Shown here: piece after piece, positions 17,268 to 26,897 of the stretch | Position numbering within the stretch: position 1 is the first letter of the stretch | Layout of the letters: the number at the start of each line of letters is the position of its first letter | DNA from: an uncultured Planctomycetota bacterium | GTDB taxonomy: Bacteria; Planctomycetota; Planctomycetia; Gemmatales; HRBIN36 | Assembly: GCA_937944855.1 (NCBI GenBank) | Contig: CALFAY010000010.1 | Coordinates: 62,001-126,000, forward strand | Length of the DNA: 64,000 nucleotides | Direction of reading: 5' to 3' | The notes under the pieces: generated by a model | The model's input: only the letters and a program-made list of their open reading frames with translations | Told to the model about the DNA's origin: nothing | Databases searched by the model: none | Program-made: the position numbers and the translations under genes

Positions 17268-18257
17268 ATGTCGATTTGCTTGCAGGACAAGCTCAAGGAT
17301 CCGGTGGTCAAGCACATGCGGCTCAACCCGCCGCGACTGCATCTGGATCTGACCGTCGGAGAAGCTTTGTCCGAGATTCGCCGTCATCCTCCCGAAGGCC
17401 GGATCATCTACTTCTACGCCGTCGATTCGGACAATCGCCTCCGCGGCGTGATCCCGACGCGCCGCCTGCTGCTCGCCCCCTCCGACCAGCCACTTCGGGA
17501 GATCATGGTGCGGCAGGTGGTGGCCATTCCCGACACGGCAACGGTGCTGGATGCCTGCGAATTCTTCACCATGCACAAGCTGCTGGCGTTTCCCGTGGTG
17601 GATGAGCAGCGCCACTTGCTGGGAATGGTGGACGTGGACCTCTACACCGAGGAGGTCCATGAACTGGAAAACGTCGGAGCCAGCGATCAGCTTTTCCAGT
17701 TGATCGGCGTGACTGCGGCACAGGCTCGGCGGGCCTCGGTGCTGGACGCTTTCCGGTATCGTCTTCCCTGGCTGGGATGCAACCTCGTCTCCGGCATCCT
17801 GGCTGCCTTCCTTGCAGCCCAGTACGAGAGCGTGATGGCCGAGGTGGTTGCACTAGCCGCATTCATCCCGGTGGTGCTGGCCCTGGCCGAATCGGTCGCC
17901 ATGCAGTCTGTGACGCTCAGCCTCCAGGTGCTTCACGGTCAAAGGCCGACGTGGGCCTCGCTGTTCATCAAGCTGCGGCGGGAGCTGCTGACCGGCCTTC
18001 TGCTAGGACTGGCGACCGGGGTCGCCGTCGGTCTGGTCAGCCTGTGGTGGGACATCAAGGGCTTCGTCGCCGTGACGCTTCTGGGCGGCATCACGGGCGG
18101 TGTGACGCTGTCCGCTGTCCTCGGCATGACGCTGCCTTACATGCTGCGTTTGTTGCGTCGCGATCCGCAGGTCGCCTCCGGCCCCATCGCTTTGGCCAGT
18201 GCCGACTTGGTCACGCTGTTATTCTACTTCAACCTGGCCGTGGCGATGTTCCGGTAA
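17268..18257 (+). CDS. MgtE-like divalent cation transporter with CBS pair
   Basis: A CBS-domain pair is followed by an MgtE-type membrane domain of five helices. The frame opens at an ATG at 17175, but the 93 bases before 17268 lack the G/C third-position bias seen after it, and 17268 has AGGGAG upstream, so I chose the shorter 329-residue form. The superhelical N domain that precedes the CBS pair in full-length MgtE is missing. The pore-region signature usually reading GGNxGxQ is AESVAMQS here. The late Asp in ASADLVTLLFYF, which binds Mg2+ in the family, is kept. Mg2+ (or Co2+) transport is therefore likely but altered specificity is possible. It is divergent from the nucleotidyltransferase gene. 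Confidence 0.8.
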   Translation: MSICLQDKLKDPVVKHMRLNPPRLHLDLTVGEALSEIRRHPPEGRIIYFYAVDSDNRLRGVIPTRRLLLAPSDQPLREIMVRQVVAIPDTATVLDACEFFTMHKLLAFPVVDEQRHLLGMVDVDLYTEEVHELENVGASDQLFQLIGVTAAQARRASVLDAFRYRLPWLGCNLVSGILAAFLAAQYESVMAEVVALAAFIPVVLALAESVAMQSVTLSLQVLHGQRPTWASLFIKLRRELLTGLLLGLATGVAVGLVSLWWDIKGFVAVTLLGGITGGVTLSAVLGMTLPYMLRLLRRDPQVASGPIALASADLVTLLFYFNLAVAMFR

Positions 18258-18494
18258 AGCATGACTTGCAAGCTGTAATAACTTTGTCGCTTCTGACGGT
18301 TGCAATCAGGGTAGTTGATGCACTGCCTGCTTGACACGACTGGCGATCTTTCCGGGCTGAGGAATCAGAACCACCGGAATCCGCTTTCCGATCTTCAACA
18401 CTGGCATGAAGCCCCTTCAGGTGGGCTGGTGCAATCGGCATGGGTCCTTAGGGCGTGTATCGCTGAAGGTGAACGTCGAGAAAAGGAGTTCTCC

Positions 18495-19592
18495 ATGTTG
18501 CGTCGTCGCGCAGTTGCGCTTGGACTGATTTCTGCTCTCTCGTGGACAGGTGCGGGCTTCGCCCAAGAACCGGCCAAGCCCGCGCCGATGGGTCAGCCGG
18601 TGATCATCAAGGGCGAGGGAATCGTTCACGACATGGGGCCGGGCTGCGCCCCCTGTGAGCCGACCTGCGGCGGTCTCCAGGCCGGTGTGGGATTCTACTA
18701 CATCAAGCCTGTGTGGGACAACAATCCCGCGTTACTCACCACGACCATCGATCCTGGGTTTAGTCGGGGCCGCCTGGACCACTTCAGTTACGACTTCGAC
18801 TTCGCTCCCCGTGTCTGGATCGGGATTTCCGACGGAAACGCCGGCGCCCGGCTTCGGTTCTGGACCTACGACGACAGCGCAAGCCTGTCTCGCATCGACG
18901 ACGATGCCGGCGGAGCTGTGTTGCGTATCTCCTCGGCCGCTCCTTTGGGTGTGAGCATCGGCACCACAGTCACTGCTCAGGCCCCCCAGTCGATCGCGGC
19001 CGTCGGCGATCTGCAACTGGAAGTGTGGGACCTGGAAGGCACCTACACCCATCAGGTTTGCGGATTCGACATCACCTACTTCGGCGGTCTCCGCTACGTC
19101 CACATGTCACAGAGTTACAACGCCGCCGTGGTCGACACCAATACTGGTCTTCTACTTGAGGCACTGAGCTCCGGGCACAACCTCAATGTCGCGGGTTTGA
19201 CGGGCGGCGTCGAAACCCGCCGGGCCATCGGCTGCACAGGGCTGGCCGTGTACGGCTCCAGCCGGGCTTCGTTGCTCTACGGCCACAGCCGTCAGACGGC
19301 GGTCGCCATCACCTCCGGCCTTGGAACTGAAACCTTGAGCGAAGGTGCTGACACCTCCCGCGAAGACCTGCTCCCGATCCTGGAAGCTGAACTGGGCGTC
19401 GAGTACAGCACCTGCATGGGCAATAGCACGCTCTTCATCCAGGCCGGTCTGGTTGGCCAGGTCTGGTTCGGGGCGGGCAATAACAGCCGCAGCAGCACTC
19501 CGGACATCCTCGGCCCAGTCTCCGGCGGCACGATCAGCGATGACAATCTGGGCTTCTTCGGCCTCAGCATCGCTGGTGGCATCCGCTACTAA
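18495..19592 (+). CDS. Outer-membrane beta-barrel candidate
   Basis: A 365-residue protein. The signal peptide is LGLISALSWTGAGFA, and GDNQ-like cleavage is expected just after residue 24. The open frame begins at 18315, but AAAGGAG lies seven bases before the ATG at 18495. A Pro/Cys-rich segment (GPGCAPCEPTCGG) precedes alternating beta-strands with aromatic ends (FDFAPRVWIGI, GARLRFWTYDD, ITYFGGLRYVHM). The final strand GFFGLSIAGGIRY ends with an aromatic C-terminal residue typical of barrels. It resembles the BBP7/Lpg1974-type porin-like proteins common in planctomycetes. An intrinsic terminator follows. A similar but not identical barrel candidate lies on the opposite strand just downstream. 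Confidence 0.72.
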   Translation: MLRRRAVALGLISALSWTGAGFAQEPAKPAPMGQPVIIKGEGIVHDMGPGCAPCEPTCGGLQAGVGFYYIKPVWDNNPALLTTTIDPGFSRGRLDHFSYDFDFAPRVWIGISDGNAGARLRFWTYDDSASLSRIDDDAGGAVLRISSAAPLGVSIGTTVTAQAPQSIAAVGDLQLEVWDLEGTYTHQVCGFDITYFGGLRYVHMSQSYNAAVVDTNTGLLLEALSSGHNLNVAGLTGGVETRRAIGCTGLAVYGSSRASLLYGHSRQTAVAITSGLGTETLSEGADTSREDLLPILEAELGVEYSTCMGNSTLFIQAGLVGQVWFGAGNNSRSSTPDILGPVSGGTISDDNLGFFGLSIAGGIRY

Positions 19593-19616
19593 TATCCTCG
19601 CTTGAACGTGGCGTGC

Positions 19617-19656
19617 AGGACACGGTCTTCCTCTGTGAAGGCCGTGTCCTTGTTTT
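19617..19656 (+). terminator. Intrinsic terminator after the barrel gene
   Basis: AGGACACGG (19617-19625) pairs perfectly with CCGTGTCCT (19642-19650) across a 16-nt loop and is followed by TGTTTT (19651-19656). It lies 24 bp after the stop at 19592 and between two convergent genes. Confidence 0.65.
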
Positions 19657-19682
19657 CGCTGTGCCCTTCCCTGTCGGTTACC

Positions 19683-20609
19683 TTACCAGCGTACCCCGGC
19701 CAGGATCTGCACTTTGACCTGATCCAAACCATCATCCCGGTTGGAGATCATGGGCAACCGGATGATGTCATGACTGTACTCCCAGTGTAGCCCAGCCATG
19801 ACATCGTACCCGCAGTAGGGGATCATCAGGCCGATCCCGCCTCCGACGTAGAAGTTCTTGATGAAATCGGTGGCTCGGAGGACAGGACGAGTCACGACCA
19901 CGTCTCCCTCTCCGACGTCAAGCTCCTGGAAGTAAATCCGGTCCAGCAGGGAGAGCGAGGCATGAGCGTGACCGAGACGGAGACCGGCGTTGAAGTCCAC
20001 ATAATAATGCAGCCCTTCCGGCGCGTCGGTCCACCAGTACCGCTGGTAGCCCAGGCCGATCTTGGCGTACACCCGATGCAGTTCCGTGATTCCGCAAATA
20101 TCGCGGGCGGGCACCACGTTGGTGGTCTGAAAGAACGTCCCCACGTTTTCCACGATCTCGACATTGACTCCCTGTTCGATCACGGGAACGGCGGGGTTGG
20201 CATTGTTGAAAATGTAGTCCACGCCCAGTTCACCGTACCAGCCCGCGGAGCGGTCGGGACGATAGAGGAAGGTCCGGACGCCGAAGTCGGCGGCGATTCC
20301 CGTGTGCAGCACATCGTCAAGGTCTCCGCCGCTGGTGATGAACGCCGGGCCTACCCGGGCATAAATGTCGAAAGAGTTCTTCAGCCCGTAGCGAACGTAG
20401 AGCCAATTCAAATTGCAAGCGGGGTTGCAGGTGGAACAAGGATCGGCTGGTTGCGGCACGATATGAATCGGCTCGGGAACGGGTCGCGCGACAGCTACCG
20501 AACGTTCCCTGTCAAGTTCACGCGGTGTAGGCAGTGGATCTTGGGCGAGCCCAGTGCTTGTCCACGTGAGCAGAAGCACCATCCCCGCCAACCGCTGCCA
20601 GCGCTTCAT
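19683..20609 (-). CDS. Second outer-membrane beta-barrel candidate
   Basis: A 308-residue protein with a signal peptide (LAGMVLLLTWTSTGLAQ) and a Pro-rich linker containing PCSTCNPACN, echoing the Cys/Pro segment of its convergent neighbour. A series of amphipathic strands follows: WLYVRYGLKNSFDIYARVG, IAADFGVRTFLY, WYGELGVDYIF, FYVGGGIGLMI. It ends VQILAGVRW with the terminal aromatic expected for BAM-inserted barrels. AAGGAAG lies upstream of the ATG at 20609. Lipid- or porin-like functions are possible; no substrate is evident. The two neighbours may be distant paralogues, which would fit their facing arrangement around one terminator. Confidence 0.7.
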   Translation of the reverse strand: MKRWQRLAGMVLLLTWTSTGLAQDPLPTPRELDRERSVAVARPVPEPIHIVPQPADPCSTCNPACNLNWLYVRYGLKNSFDIYARVGPAFITSGGDLDDVLHTGIAADFGVRTFLYRPDRSAGWYGELGVDYIFNNANPAVPVIEQGVNVEIVENVGTFFQTTNVVPARDICGITELHRVYAKIGLGYQRYWWTDAPEGLHYYVDFNAGLRLGHAHASLSLLDRIYFQELDVGEGDVVVTRPVLRATDFIKNFYVGGGIGLMIPYCGYDVMAGLHWEYSHDIIRLPMISNRDDGLDQVKVQILAGVRW

Positions 20610-20762
20610 CGCCTACTTCCTTGAAGCAAAATTGGTTCGCCTGCGCGGGTGCGCAGCATCATGGATGGTATCGGCTGCACGTTCGGCAAACTTGACCGAT
20701 CTTTCCAGCGTGGGCAACCGGAACAGGTTATCGGTTGCCAAAAATGGTCTGAATCAGGCCGA

Positions 20763-21935
20763 CTAGCGAAGCAGGAAAAGATCGGTCAGGGGCAGTTTCA
20801 GACCTGACAGTTCGTACCCGGGAGTCAGATACCACGCCTTGGCCGACATCCCCGGAAGCCGCGACAGGTCCAACTGGGTGTCGGGCAGTTGCCTGCGAAT
20901 GCCCAGCATCGAGTCGAGAAGGGACACGGGAGCCTCGTAAACGATGACGCGAGCCTCCTTCAAACCAGCGAGCTTCTTCGCTTCGGCGACTGCGTCTTCG
21001 ACGTAGCCGATCTCGTCGATGAGACCATACTCCTTGGCCTGCTGAGCGGTGAACACGCCGCCGTCGGCCAGACGCCGCAGCACTGTCTCCCCTTGCCGCA
21101 CCAGCGACGGCATCTGAATCTCGTCCCGCAGCCCGACCTTGAGACGATCCTTTCGGCCATCCCGAACAATCTGCATGAAGCGCTGGTACGCCGCCTCGAT
21201 CTGTTCGTCGAACTCGGCTCGCTCTTCGGGGGTGAGTTCTTTGAACATCGAACCGCTGGCCTTGAGTTCCCCCTTCTTGATGATGTGCATTTTGACGCCG
21301 TGGCGTTCCGCCAGTTCGTGGAGGTCCAGGATCGGTGCATACACGCCGATGGAGCCGGTGATTGTCGTCGGTTCCGCGAAGATCTTCTGGCCGGGAACGG
21401 CGATGTAGTATCCGCCGGAAGCGGCGACGGCTTGCATGGCCACGACAACCGGCTTGGGACTGGATGTCTTGCCGGAGGGCAGCGGCCACTTGCCGTCCCG
21501 TAGGTCGGTAATCTGTTTGTGCAACTGGTCGCTGGCTGTCACGGTACCGCCAGGGCTGTCGATGGCCACCACCACCGCTTTGACTTCTTCATCCCGGGCC
21601 GCATCCCGAAGTTGGTTATGAAAATAGCCACTCAGCCCGTCGATGATCGGCCCGTCGATCCGCACGATGGCCACCTTCGATTTCGCAGAACTGGTGCCTG
21701 AATGGTAGCGCTCCGTCAGGCTAGAGAGTTCCTCGTCGAGAAGGTCCGGCATCAGGAGCAGCAACAGAATGAAGTTCAGGACCAGAGAGCCGATAAGCAC
21801 GAACACGAACAAGATGTCCAGAAACAAGCCGAAGAGGGAACGGCGGTGCGGGTTCACGTAAACTACGGTCGTAGTCGGTCGGCCGCCTGAGGAACCAGTC
21901 GGTTGCACGGTAGGAATGTCGGATGATCGGGACAT
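20763..21935 (-). CDS. sppA: Signal peptide peptidase SppA, S49 family
   Basis: A 390-residue membrane-anchored serine protease. A cytoplasmic N-terminal segment precedes one long hydrophobic helix (about residues 37-63) and a ClpP-like S49 domain. The nucleophile is Ser173 in VAASGGYYIAVP. The general-base Lys is likely Lys225 in KKGELKAS, 52 residues later, which matches the Ser/Lys spacing in Bacillus SppA. IDSPGGTVTAS and ITGSIGVYAP are the other conserved stretches. SppA digests cleaved signal peptides in the membrane. It is of the short, single-domain type. No partner gene is adjacent: a 337-bp gap separates it from the divergent gene at 22273. Confidence 0.9.
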   Translation of the reverse strand: MSRSSDIPTVQPTGSSGGRPTTTVVYVNPHRRSLFGLFLDILFVFVLIGSLVLNFILLLLLMPDLLDEELSSLTERYHSGTSSAKSKVAIVRIDGPIIDGLSGYFHNQLRDAARDEEVKAVVVAIDSPGGTVTASDQLHKQITDLRDGKWPLPSGKTSSPKPVVVAMQAVAASGGYYIAVPGQKIFAEPTTITGSIGVYAPILDLHELAERHGVKMHIIKKGELKASGSMFKELTPEERAEFDEQIEAAYQRFMQIVRDGRKDRLKVGLRDEIQMPSLVRQGETVLRRLADGGVFTAQQAKEYGLIDEIGYVEDAVAEAKKLAGLKEARVIVYEAPVSLLDSMLGIRRQLPDTQLDLSRLPGMSAKAWYLTPGYELSGLKLPLTDLFLLR

Positions 21936-22272
21936 GGTTCACGATACCTCTGGTGGTTCACCCCGAACGCCAGGCATCGGGTTCACGAGTCCATTATAGA
22001 AGCCGACCTCCCGACTGCTCATGAGCCATCTCTCCTGGCTCAGAACAAGCCGCAGGAGCTGGCCAGTTCCTGACCAGCCTTGGGGACACGTTGACCACAC
22101 GTTCCAAATGTCCCCGACAACCCCCATAGTTTTGCCCCGCGATTGCCAGTCGTTTTCCCTGCTCTGGCTAATTTCCAGCTTGCAAGACCTTTTCGGCATC
22201 GAGATTGCGGGCAAGAATAGGTCCAAGAGACGCTCAACTTGATCCCGAAGCAGATTTTGACAACGGGGGACA
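21936..22272. other. Gene-free divergent region between sppA and the cyclase-repeat gene
   Basis: This 337-bp region between two diverging genes should hold two promoters, but I see no convincing box pair. TTGACA at 22256-22261 is too close to the ATG at 22273 to act as a -35 box for it. No hairpin, repeat or RNA motif stood out. Confidence 0.4.
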
Positions 22273-23406
22273 ATGCTGATGCATCGTGTGGTGTTGATCG
22301 GAATGGCCGTGGCAGGGCTTTGGCTGGCCCAGGCGGCGTCGGGCCAAGTCGGGCCTGACCCGGAGCAATTCAACAAGATGCTCGACCGGGCCATCGCCTT
22401 CCTGCGAAAGCAGCAGGCTGAGGATGGGAGCTTCAGCAAGGAGCGAAGTCTGGGAATCACGGGCGTGGTCGTGACCGGCCTGCTCCAGACGGGCCGCGTG
22501 GACCGCTCCGATCCCCTCGTCGCCAACGGCCTGAAGTTCATCGAATCGCTCGTCAATCAGAAGGAAGGCCACATCGCTGGGCAGAATCCGCGCGATCAGT
22601 TGAAGAACTACGTCACCTCGGTGAACGTAATGGCCTTTGCGACCGCGGATCGGCAGGGCAAGTACAAGCGGATCGTGGACGACGCCGTGCATTATCTGAC
22701 CGAGTTGCAGTGGGACGACGGCGAAGGCAAGACTCGCAGCGACAACTTTTACGGCGGGGCCGGCTACGACAGCAAGTCCCGGCCCGATTTGTCCAACACC
22801 CAGTTCTTCGTCGATGCCCTCAAGGCTGCCGGGTTGCCCAAGGACGACCCCGCCTTCCAGCGGGCGATCGTCTTCATCAGCCGTTGTCAGAATCTCAAGG
22901 GCGAGTTCAATGACCAGCCGTGGGCCGACAAGATCAACGATGGCAGCTTCATCTACAGCGCCGCTGGTCCTGGAGAAACCAAGAGCGATCCGCTGCCCAA
23001 CGGCGGACTGCCCGGCTACGGCAGCATGACCTACGCCGGGGTCAAAAGCCTCATCTACGCCGGCGTGGACAAGAACGACAAGCGGGTCCAGGCCGCCTTG
23101 CAGTGGCTCCGCAAGAACTACACCGTCGAACGCAACCCCGGCATGCCGCCCAGCCGGGACCGGCAGGGCCTGTACTACTACTACCACACGATGGCCAAGT
23201 GCCTGAATGCGCTCGGCGACGATTACTTCGTCGATGCGAACGGCGTCAAGCACGACTGGCGGAAGGACATCGCCGAGGCGTTGGCCAAGCGGCAACGGCC
23301 AGACGGCAGTTGGATCAACGAACTGGACCGCTGGTTTGAAGGCGATCCGAACCTTGTCACCGGCTACGCTTTGATGACCCTGAGTTACTGCAAACCGAAG
23401 CATTGA
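22273..23406 (+). CDS. Secreted prenyltransferase/squalene-oxidase-repeat protein
   Basis: A 377-residue protein with a signal peptide (VVLIGMAVAGLWLAQAASGQ), so it is exported. The body is a chain of alpha/alpha-barrel repeats of the terpene-cyclase/prenyltransferase fold. Repeated QW-like elements include AIAFLRKQQAEDGSFSKE, AVHYLTELQWDDGEGK, ALQWLRKNYTVERNPGM and ALAKRQRPDGSWINE. The acid motif DxDD of true squalene-hopene cyclases is not visible, and export argues against a terpene cyclase. In planctomycetes such proteins are usually of unknown function, perhaps binding surface ligands. GGGGGACA precedes the ATG at 22273. Confidence 0.82.
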   Translation: MLMHRVVLIGMAVAGLWLAQAASGQVGPDPEQFNKMLDRAIAFLRKQQAEDGSFSKERSLGITGVVVTGLLQTGRVDRSDPLVANGLKFIESLVNQKEGHIAGQNPRDQLKNYVTSVNVMAFATADRQGKYKRIVDDAVHYLTELQWDDGEGKTRSDNFYGGAGYDSKSRPDLSNTQFFVDALKAAGLPKDDPAFQRAIVFISRCQNLKGEFNDQPWADKINDGSFIYSAAGPGETKSDPLPNGGLPGYGSMTYAGVKSLIYAGVDKNDKRVQAALQWLRKNYTVERNPGMPPSRDRQGLYYYYHTMAKCLNALGDDYFVDANGVKHDWRKDIAEALAKRQRPDGSWINELDRWFEGDPNLVTGYALMTLSYCKPKH

Positions 23407-23421
23407 GGAATCCTCTTCCCG

Positions 23422-25299
23422 TCACTGCTGGCGGTTCTCCAGAAGCCAACGAGCCTTGGCCCGGTGTTCCCGAGCCTTGCGGTCGTCGCCGACAGCCAAG
23501 CAGGCGGGGCCAGGTCCTCGTGAATCTCGGGCCGGTAAGGCCGGATTTCGACGGCTTTCTGGAGGGCCGCCAGCGCTTTGAGAGGCTGACCGGCTTCCAG
23601 GTAGCAATTGCCAAGCACGCGCCAGTCCTCCGCAAGTCGTCGAATCCGCACCACTTCTTCAAGGCAGTCGATGGCCGCTTGCCGATCCCCCACGGTGATG
23701 AGGCTGTCGGCGCGGATGGCAAGCGCATATGCCCGCTGGTCGCCGTTAAGATCATCGCTTTGCAAGGCCTCCTGGGCATATCGGTTGGCCTGATCCGGGT
23801 CCTTGCGGTGCCACAGGGCCGCAAGTCCGAGGGCAACGGGTCCATCCCGGAGGCCGCTCCGATAGGTCGCCTCGAGCATCTGGAGAGCGCGTTCTCTGAA
23901 GGCCGGGGCAAAGCGCTGATGTTTGACATCCTCCGAAGCATAAACGTAGGCCAGACCCAGGCTACGCTGCCGGTCAAGCTCCGAGAGATGGTCAGGAATG
24001 GCGATGGGAACAAGATTTGGCACCCCAGACGGTTCTTTGGCTTGGCTTCCTTTCCGGTGAATGCCGATGCGGTGGTGCGTGAAGGCGATGTGCGGAATGC
24101 CCGTGTCGCCCGTCGGCATGTGACAAACGATGCAACTGTCCTGAGGTGTCGTCTTACGCCGCTCCGCCAAATCGAGCTTGCACGGTTGCGAGGCGTGGCA
24201 ATCGAGACATTTCTGCCGATGGTAGGCGACCCGATCCGCAGGAGGTTGCCTGGCGTGGGGATCGTGACAGGTCAGACAGGTCAGCTCCGGCGATTTCTGA
24301 TAGCATCGACTTTGCCACAGTTGCTCCATGTGGCCCACAACCGTCATCTGCGCCTGATCGAAGTCGAAGCGATAGTCAATGCGGAAATCGCTGAGCGGCA
24401 AACCGGGCCGAAAGTCCGTCTGCTTCCGGCCCCGGACAGGCACGCTTGTGACCGTACTCAGATGGCAGGCCGCGCAGACGGACTCCAGAAGTGGCCGCGA
24501 GAGTTTGCCAGGATTGACGATGGTGAAGTCGTCTTCGCCGGTCACGCCGTTTTCCGAGCGGCTCGTGTTTTGATGGCGCTCGACGTGAAGCGATCCCGGT
24601 CCATGACAGCTTTCACAGCCGATGGCCTGCTCGTGGATCACCACGCGTGTCGATCGCGGCATCTCCTCGACCCGCCCAGCATGGCAGTAGAGGCATCCCA
24701 CCCGGACAGGCCGCTCGAAGCCCCAATGCTGAGGGAAGTCGTAGCCGGGCGACATGTGCCAATCCTGGCGTGAGACATACCAGGTCAACGGCGACTGACA
24801 TAGGAAGGCGTCGTCTTCGGCCAGGTAGCTGCGGCAGAAATGCCCGGACCCGATCAAGAAGCGGATCGGCATGTCGACGCGGACCACTTCCCGACCTTGG
24901 CCGTCCCGCAGCACCTCCTCATGGAACATCCGCCCGTCTCGTCGAAAGATGCGGTAGCTCCGACCCGAGGCCGGATGTTCGAAGGATTTATCGGGAGGCT
25001 CCTGGTTCGGGTCGAGATCGGCCAAGGCCCGACTGTGCGGAGTCAATGCGTAGGAAAGCGTGATTGCCGCGGTGACATTCGACGCAAGCCGCACTGCCGA
25101 CGTACTGGGCGTCTGCTTTCGTGTTGAGGTACGGACTGGCGGTGAGGGGAGGCGGCTCGAACTGCGGAACCGATCGCACTGCTCGAGGTGAGATCAGGTC
25201 CCGATTCAACCAAGTCAAAGCACCGACGAGTACGAGCACACCGAAGCCCAGCACTACCCAGCGCAGGTTATTGCGAAGCCAGCTTGTCGCCATGCCCAT
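23422..25299 (-). CDS. Multihaem cytochrome c with TPR tail, two single-base frameshifts
   Basis: The gene reads in one frame only if two indels are corrected. Near 25055-25057 (plus-strand AAA) one base is extra: the N-terminal frame reads ...SAACVECHRGNHA, the next frame resumes SYALTPHSRAL. Near 23506-23509 (GGGG) one base is missing: after EIHEDLAP the third frame continues ACLAVGDDRKAREHR to the stop at 23422. The joined product has one N-terminal membrane helix, seven CxxCH sites (CVECH, CLYCH, CESCH, CAACH, CLTCH, CLDCH, CIVCH) and C-terminal TPR-like helices. It resembles cytochrome c554-like electron carriers. The long intact middle and opposite homopolymer errors suggest sequencing errors rather than a dead gene. 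The start at 25299 is uncertain. Confidence 0.75.
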
Positions 25300-25343
25300 C
25301 TTGTAACATCTGAACTGCCGATCTGCCAGCACCGGTTGGACCG

Positions 25344-26390
25344 TCACACGGCCCGGTTGACAAAGTCGATGAGTTCCCGCAGCCGTCCAAGGCTCTTGCG
25401 GTCGAAGCGGAAACGCAGACGGGTCAGGTGGGCGAGATGGCTCTCGTTGGCCTCAGCCGGCAACGGACCTGTCTGTTCGAAGGTTCCGCCCGCCAGGATG
25501 TCCTGGAAGTCGTGTCGAAGCTGCTCCAGGGCGGTCTCGGGAAGCGGTTGCTGGAGCCGCAAGACCAGCCGTTCGCCGACGTAGCGCATGCTGTGATAGT
25601 TGCGGTAAAAGCCGGTAATTTCCTCAACGGCTTCGTCCACGGAAGTCGTGATCTTGAACAGGGACAGGTCTGGCTCCGAGATGTAGCCCCTTTGCAAGAG
25701 GACATCGTGGATGAAGCCGAACCAGCGTTTCCAGTAATCGCCGCCCGGCTCGTCCAACATCACGATGGGGAACATATGGCTTTTGCCGGTCTGCACCAGC
25801 GTCAGGACCTCGAAGCCCTCGTCCTGGGTGCCGAAGCCGCCAGGAAACAGGGCGATGGCGTCGCTCTCCTTCACGAACATCAGTTTGCGAGTGAAGAAGT
25901 ATTTTAGATGGACGAGTTTGCCATCGCCGGCGATGACTGGATTGGCTTCCTGTTCGAAGGGCAGCAGAATGTTGACGCCGAGGCTATTTTCGACGCCTGC
26001 GCCGACGTGCCCAGCCTCCATGATGCCGCTAGCGGCCCCCGTGACGACCATGAATCCTGCTTCCACCATGCGGCGTCCGAACGCCACGGCCTGATGGTAG
26101 GTCGGACTGGTCCGCGGCGTCCGGGCCGAGCCGAAAATCGTCACCTTCCGGCGATGGCGATAGGGAGCAAAGACCTTAAGAGCGTATCGCAGCTCTTTCA
26201 GGGCCGTGGCCAGCATCTTAAGGTCGCCCCGACTGGCCTTGTCCCGGATAAACTTGTCGGCTGTCTCCTTGATTTGTTGCACCAGTTGTTCGACGCTGAC
26301 CGGAGCCTTGTCTTCTTCCGGGACGGCGGGCACGGCATCATCGTGAGCCAGATGGAAAGGCCGACCCGCTTCCGGCAAGGAACTCGACAT
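25344..26390 (-). CDS. LOG-family (TIGR00730) Rossmann-fold protein
   Basis: A 348-residue protein. The central lysine-decarboxylase-like domain carries the LOG signature FPGGFGTQDEGFEVL and an upstream TGAASGIMEAGHVGAG nucleotide-binding loop. LOG proteins remove ribose-5-phosphate from cytokinin nucleotides or, in bacteria, other nucleotide monophosphates. It is longer than the usual 190-residue LOG because of about 70 extra N-terminal residues (helical, charged) and a 100-residue C-terminal extension. The biological substrate in planctomycetes is unknown. The ATG at 26390 begins MSSSLPEAG; the ribosome site is weak. It is followed in the same direction by the frameshifted cytochrome gene 44 bp downstream. 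Confidence 0.87.
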   Translation of the reverse strand: MSSSLPEAGRPFHLAHDDAVPAVPEEDKAPVSVEQLVQQIKETADKFIRDKASRGDLKMLATALKELRYALKVFAPYRHRRKVTIFGSARTPRTSPTYHQAVAFGRRMVEAGFMVVTGAASGIMEAGHVGAGVENSLGVNILLPFEQEANPVIAGDGKLVHLKYFFTRKLMFVKESDAIALFPGGFGTQDEGFEVLTLVQTGKSHMFPIVMLDEPGGDYWKRWFGFIHDVLLQRGYISEPDLSLFKITTSVDEAVEEITGFYRNYHSMRYVGERLVLRLQQPLPETALEQLRHDFQDILAGGTFEQTGPLPAEANESHLAHLTRLRFRFDRKSLGRLRELIDFVNRAV

Positions 26391-26522
26391 CGCATCAACC
26401 TCCCGATCCTGCCCGGGCGGGCAGGCGGAATGTTTCTTTCCAGATCAACAAACCATGCTGATACGGGGTTCGGGGTTCATGGGCGGCCCGACGCGGAATC
26501 CGCCTCGCAGACGACGAACGGC

Positions 26523-26897
26523 TCAAGACAAGGCCTCGATGGCTTGCTCACGGGTGTCGTACAAGGCCCACAACGTATCCAGATTGGTCAGCCGAAGCAA
26601 GTCCTGGGCCTGGTCCGAGACGTTGCAGATCACCATTTCTCCGCCCTGCTGCTTGACCAGGGTATGACATCGCAACAACAGGGACAGGAACATGGAGCCG
26701 AAGAAAGTGACCCGGCTGAGGTCCACGATGACCGCCGAGGCAGGCTCCCGTTTGAGCGGCGCCAGCACGATCTCGGCCGCCAGAGGCATCAGCTCCCAGC
26801 TCATCGATTCAACCTCGCTGGCCGGCGTAATGATGGCGATGTCGCCGTGGCGTTCGATTTCGATGACCGGACTCTGGTCGGTTTCCTTCGGTTCCAT
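26523..26897 (-). CDS. STAS-domain protein (anti-sigma-factor-antagonist-like)
   Basis: A 124-residue protein, essentially one STAS domain. The pattern is IEIERHGDIAIITP, IVDLSRVTFFGSMFLSLLLRC and MVICNVSDQAQDLLRLTNLDT. The usual phosphorylatable Ser lies in the FGSM turn. Such proteins bind anti-sigma factors and switch stress or sporulation-type responses. No anti-sigma kinase is adjacent, so a partner elsewhere must be assumed; the PP2C phosphatase at 50.7 kb is a possible counterpart in the same network (inference). The frame opens with a GTG at 26909, but GAGG is placed better for the ATG at 26897. Confidence 0.85.
   Translation of the reverse strand: MEPKETDQSPVIEIERHGDIAIITPASEVESMSWELMPLAAEIVLAPLKREPASAVIVDLSRVTFFGSMFLSLLLRCHTLVKQQGGEMVICNVSDQAQDLLRLTNLDTLWALYDTREQAIEALS

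Noticed and set aside
18331-18336. Perfect TTGACA before the barrel gene
   Set aside because: No acceptable -10 box at 15-19 bp spacing.
22256-22261. TTGACA just before the ATG at 22273
   Set aside because: Too near the start codon to act as its -35 box.
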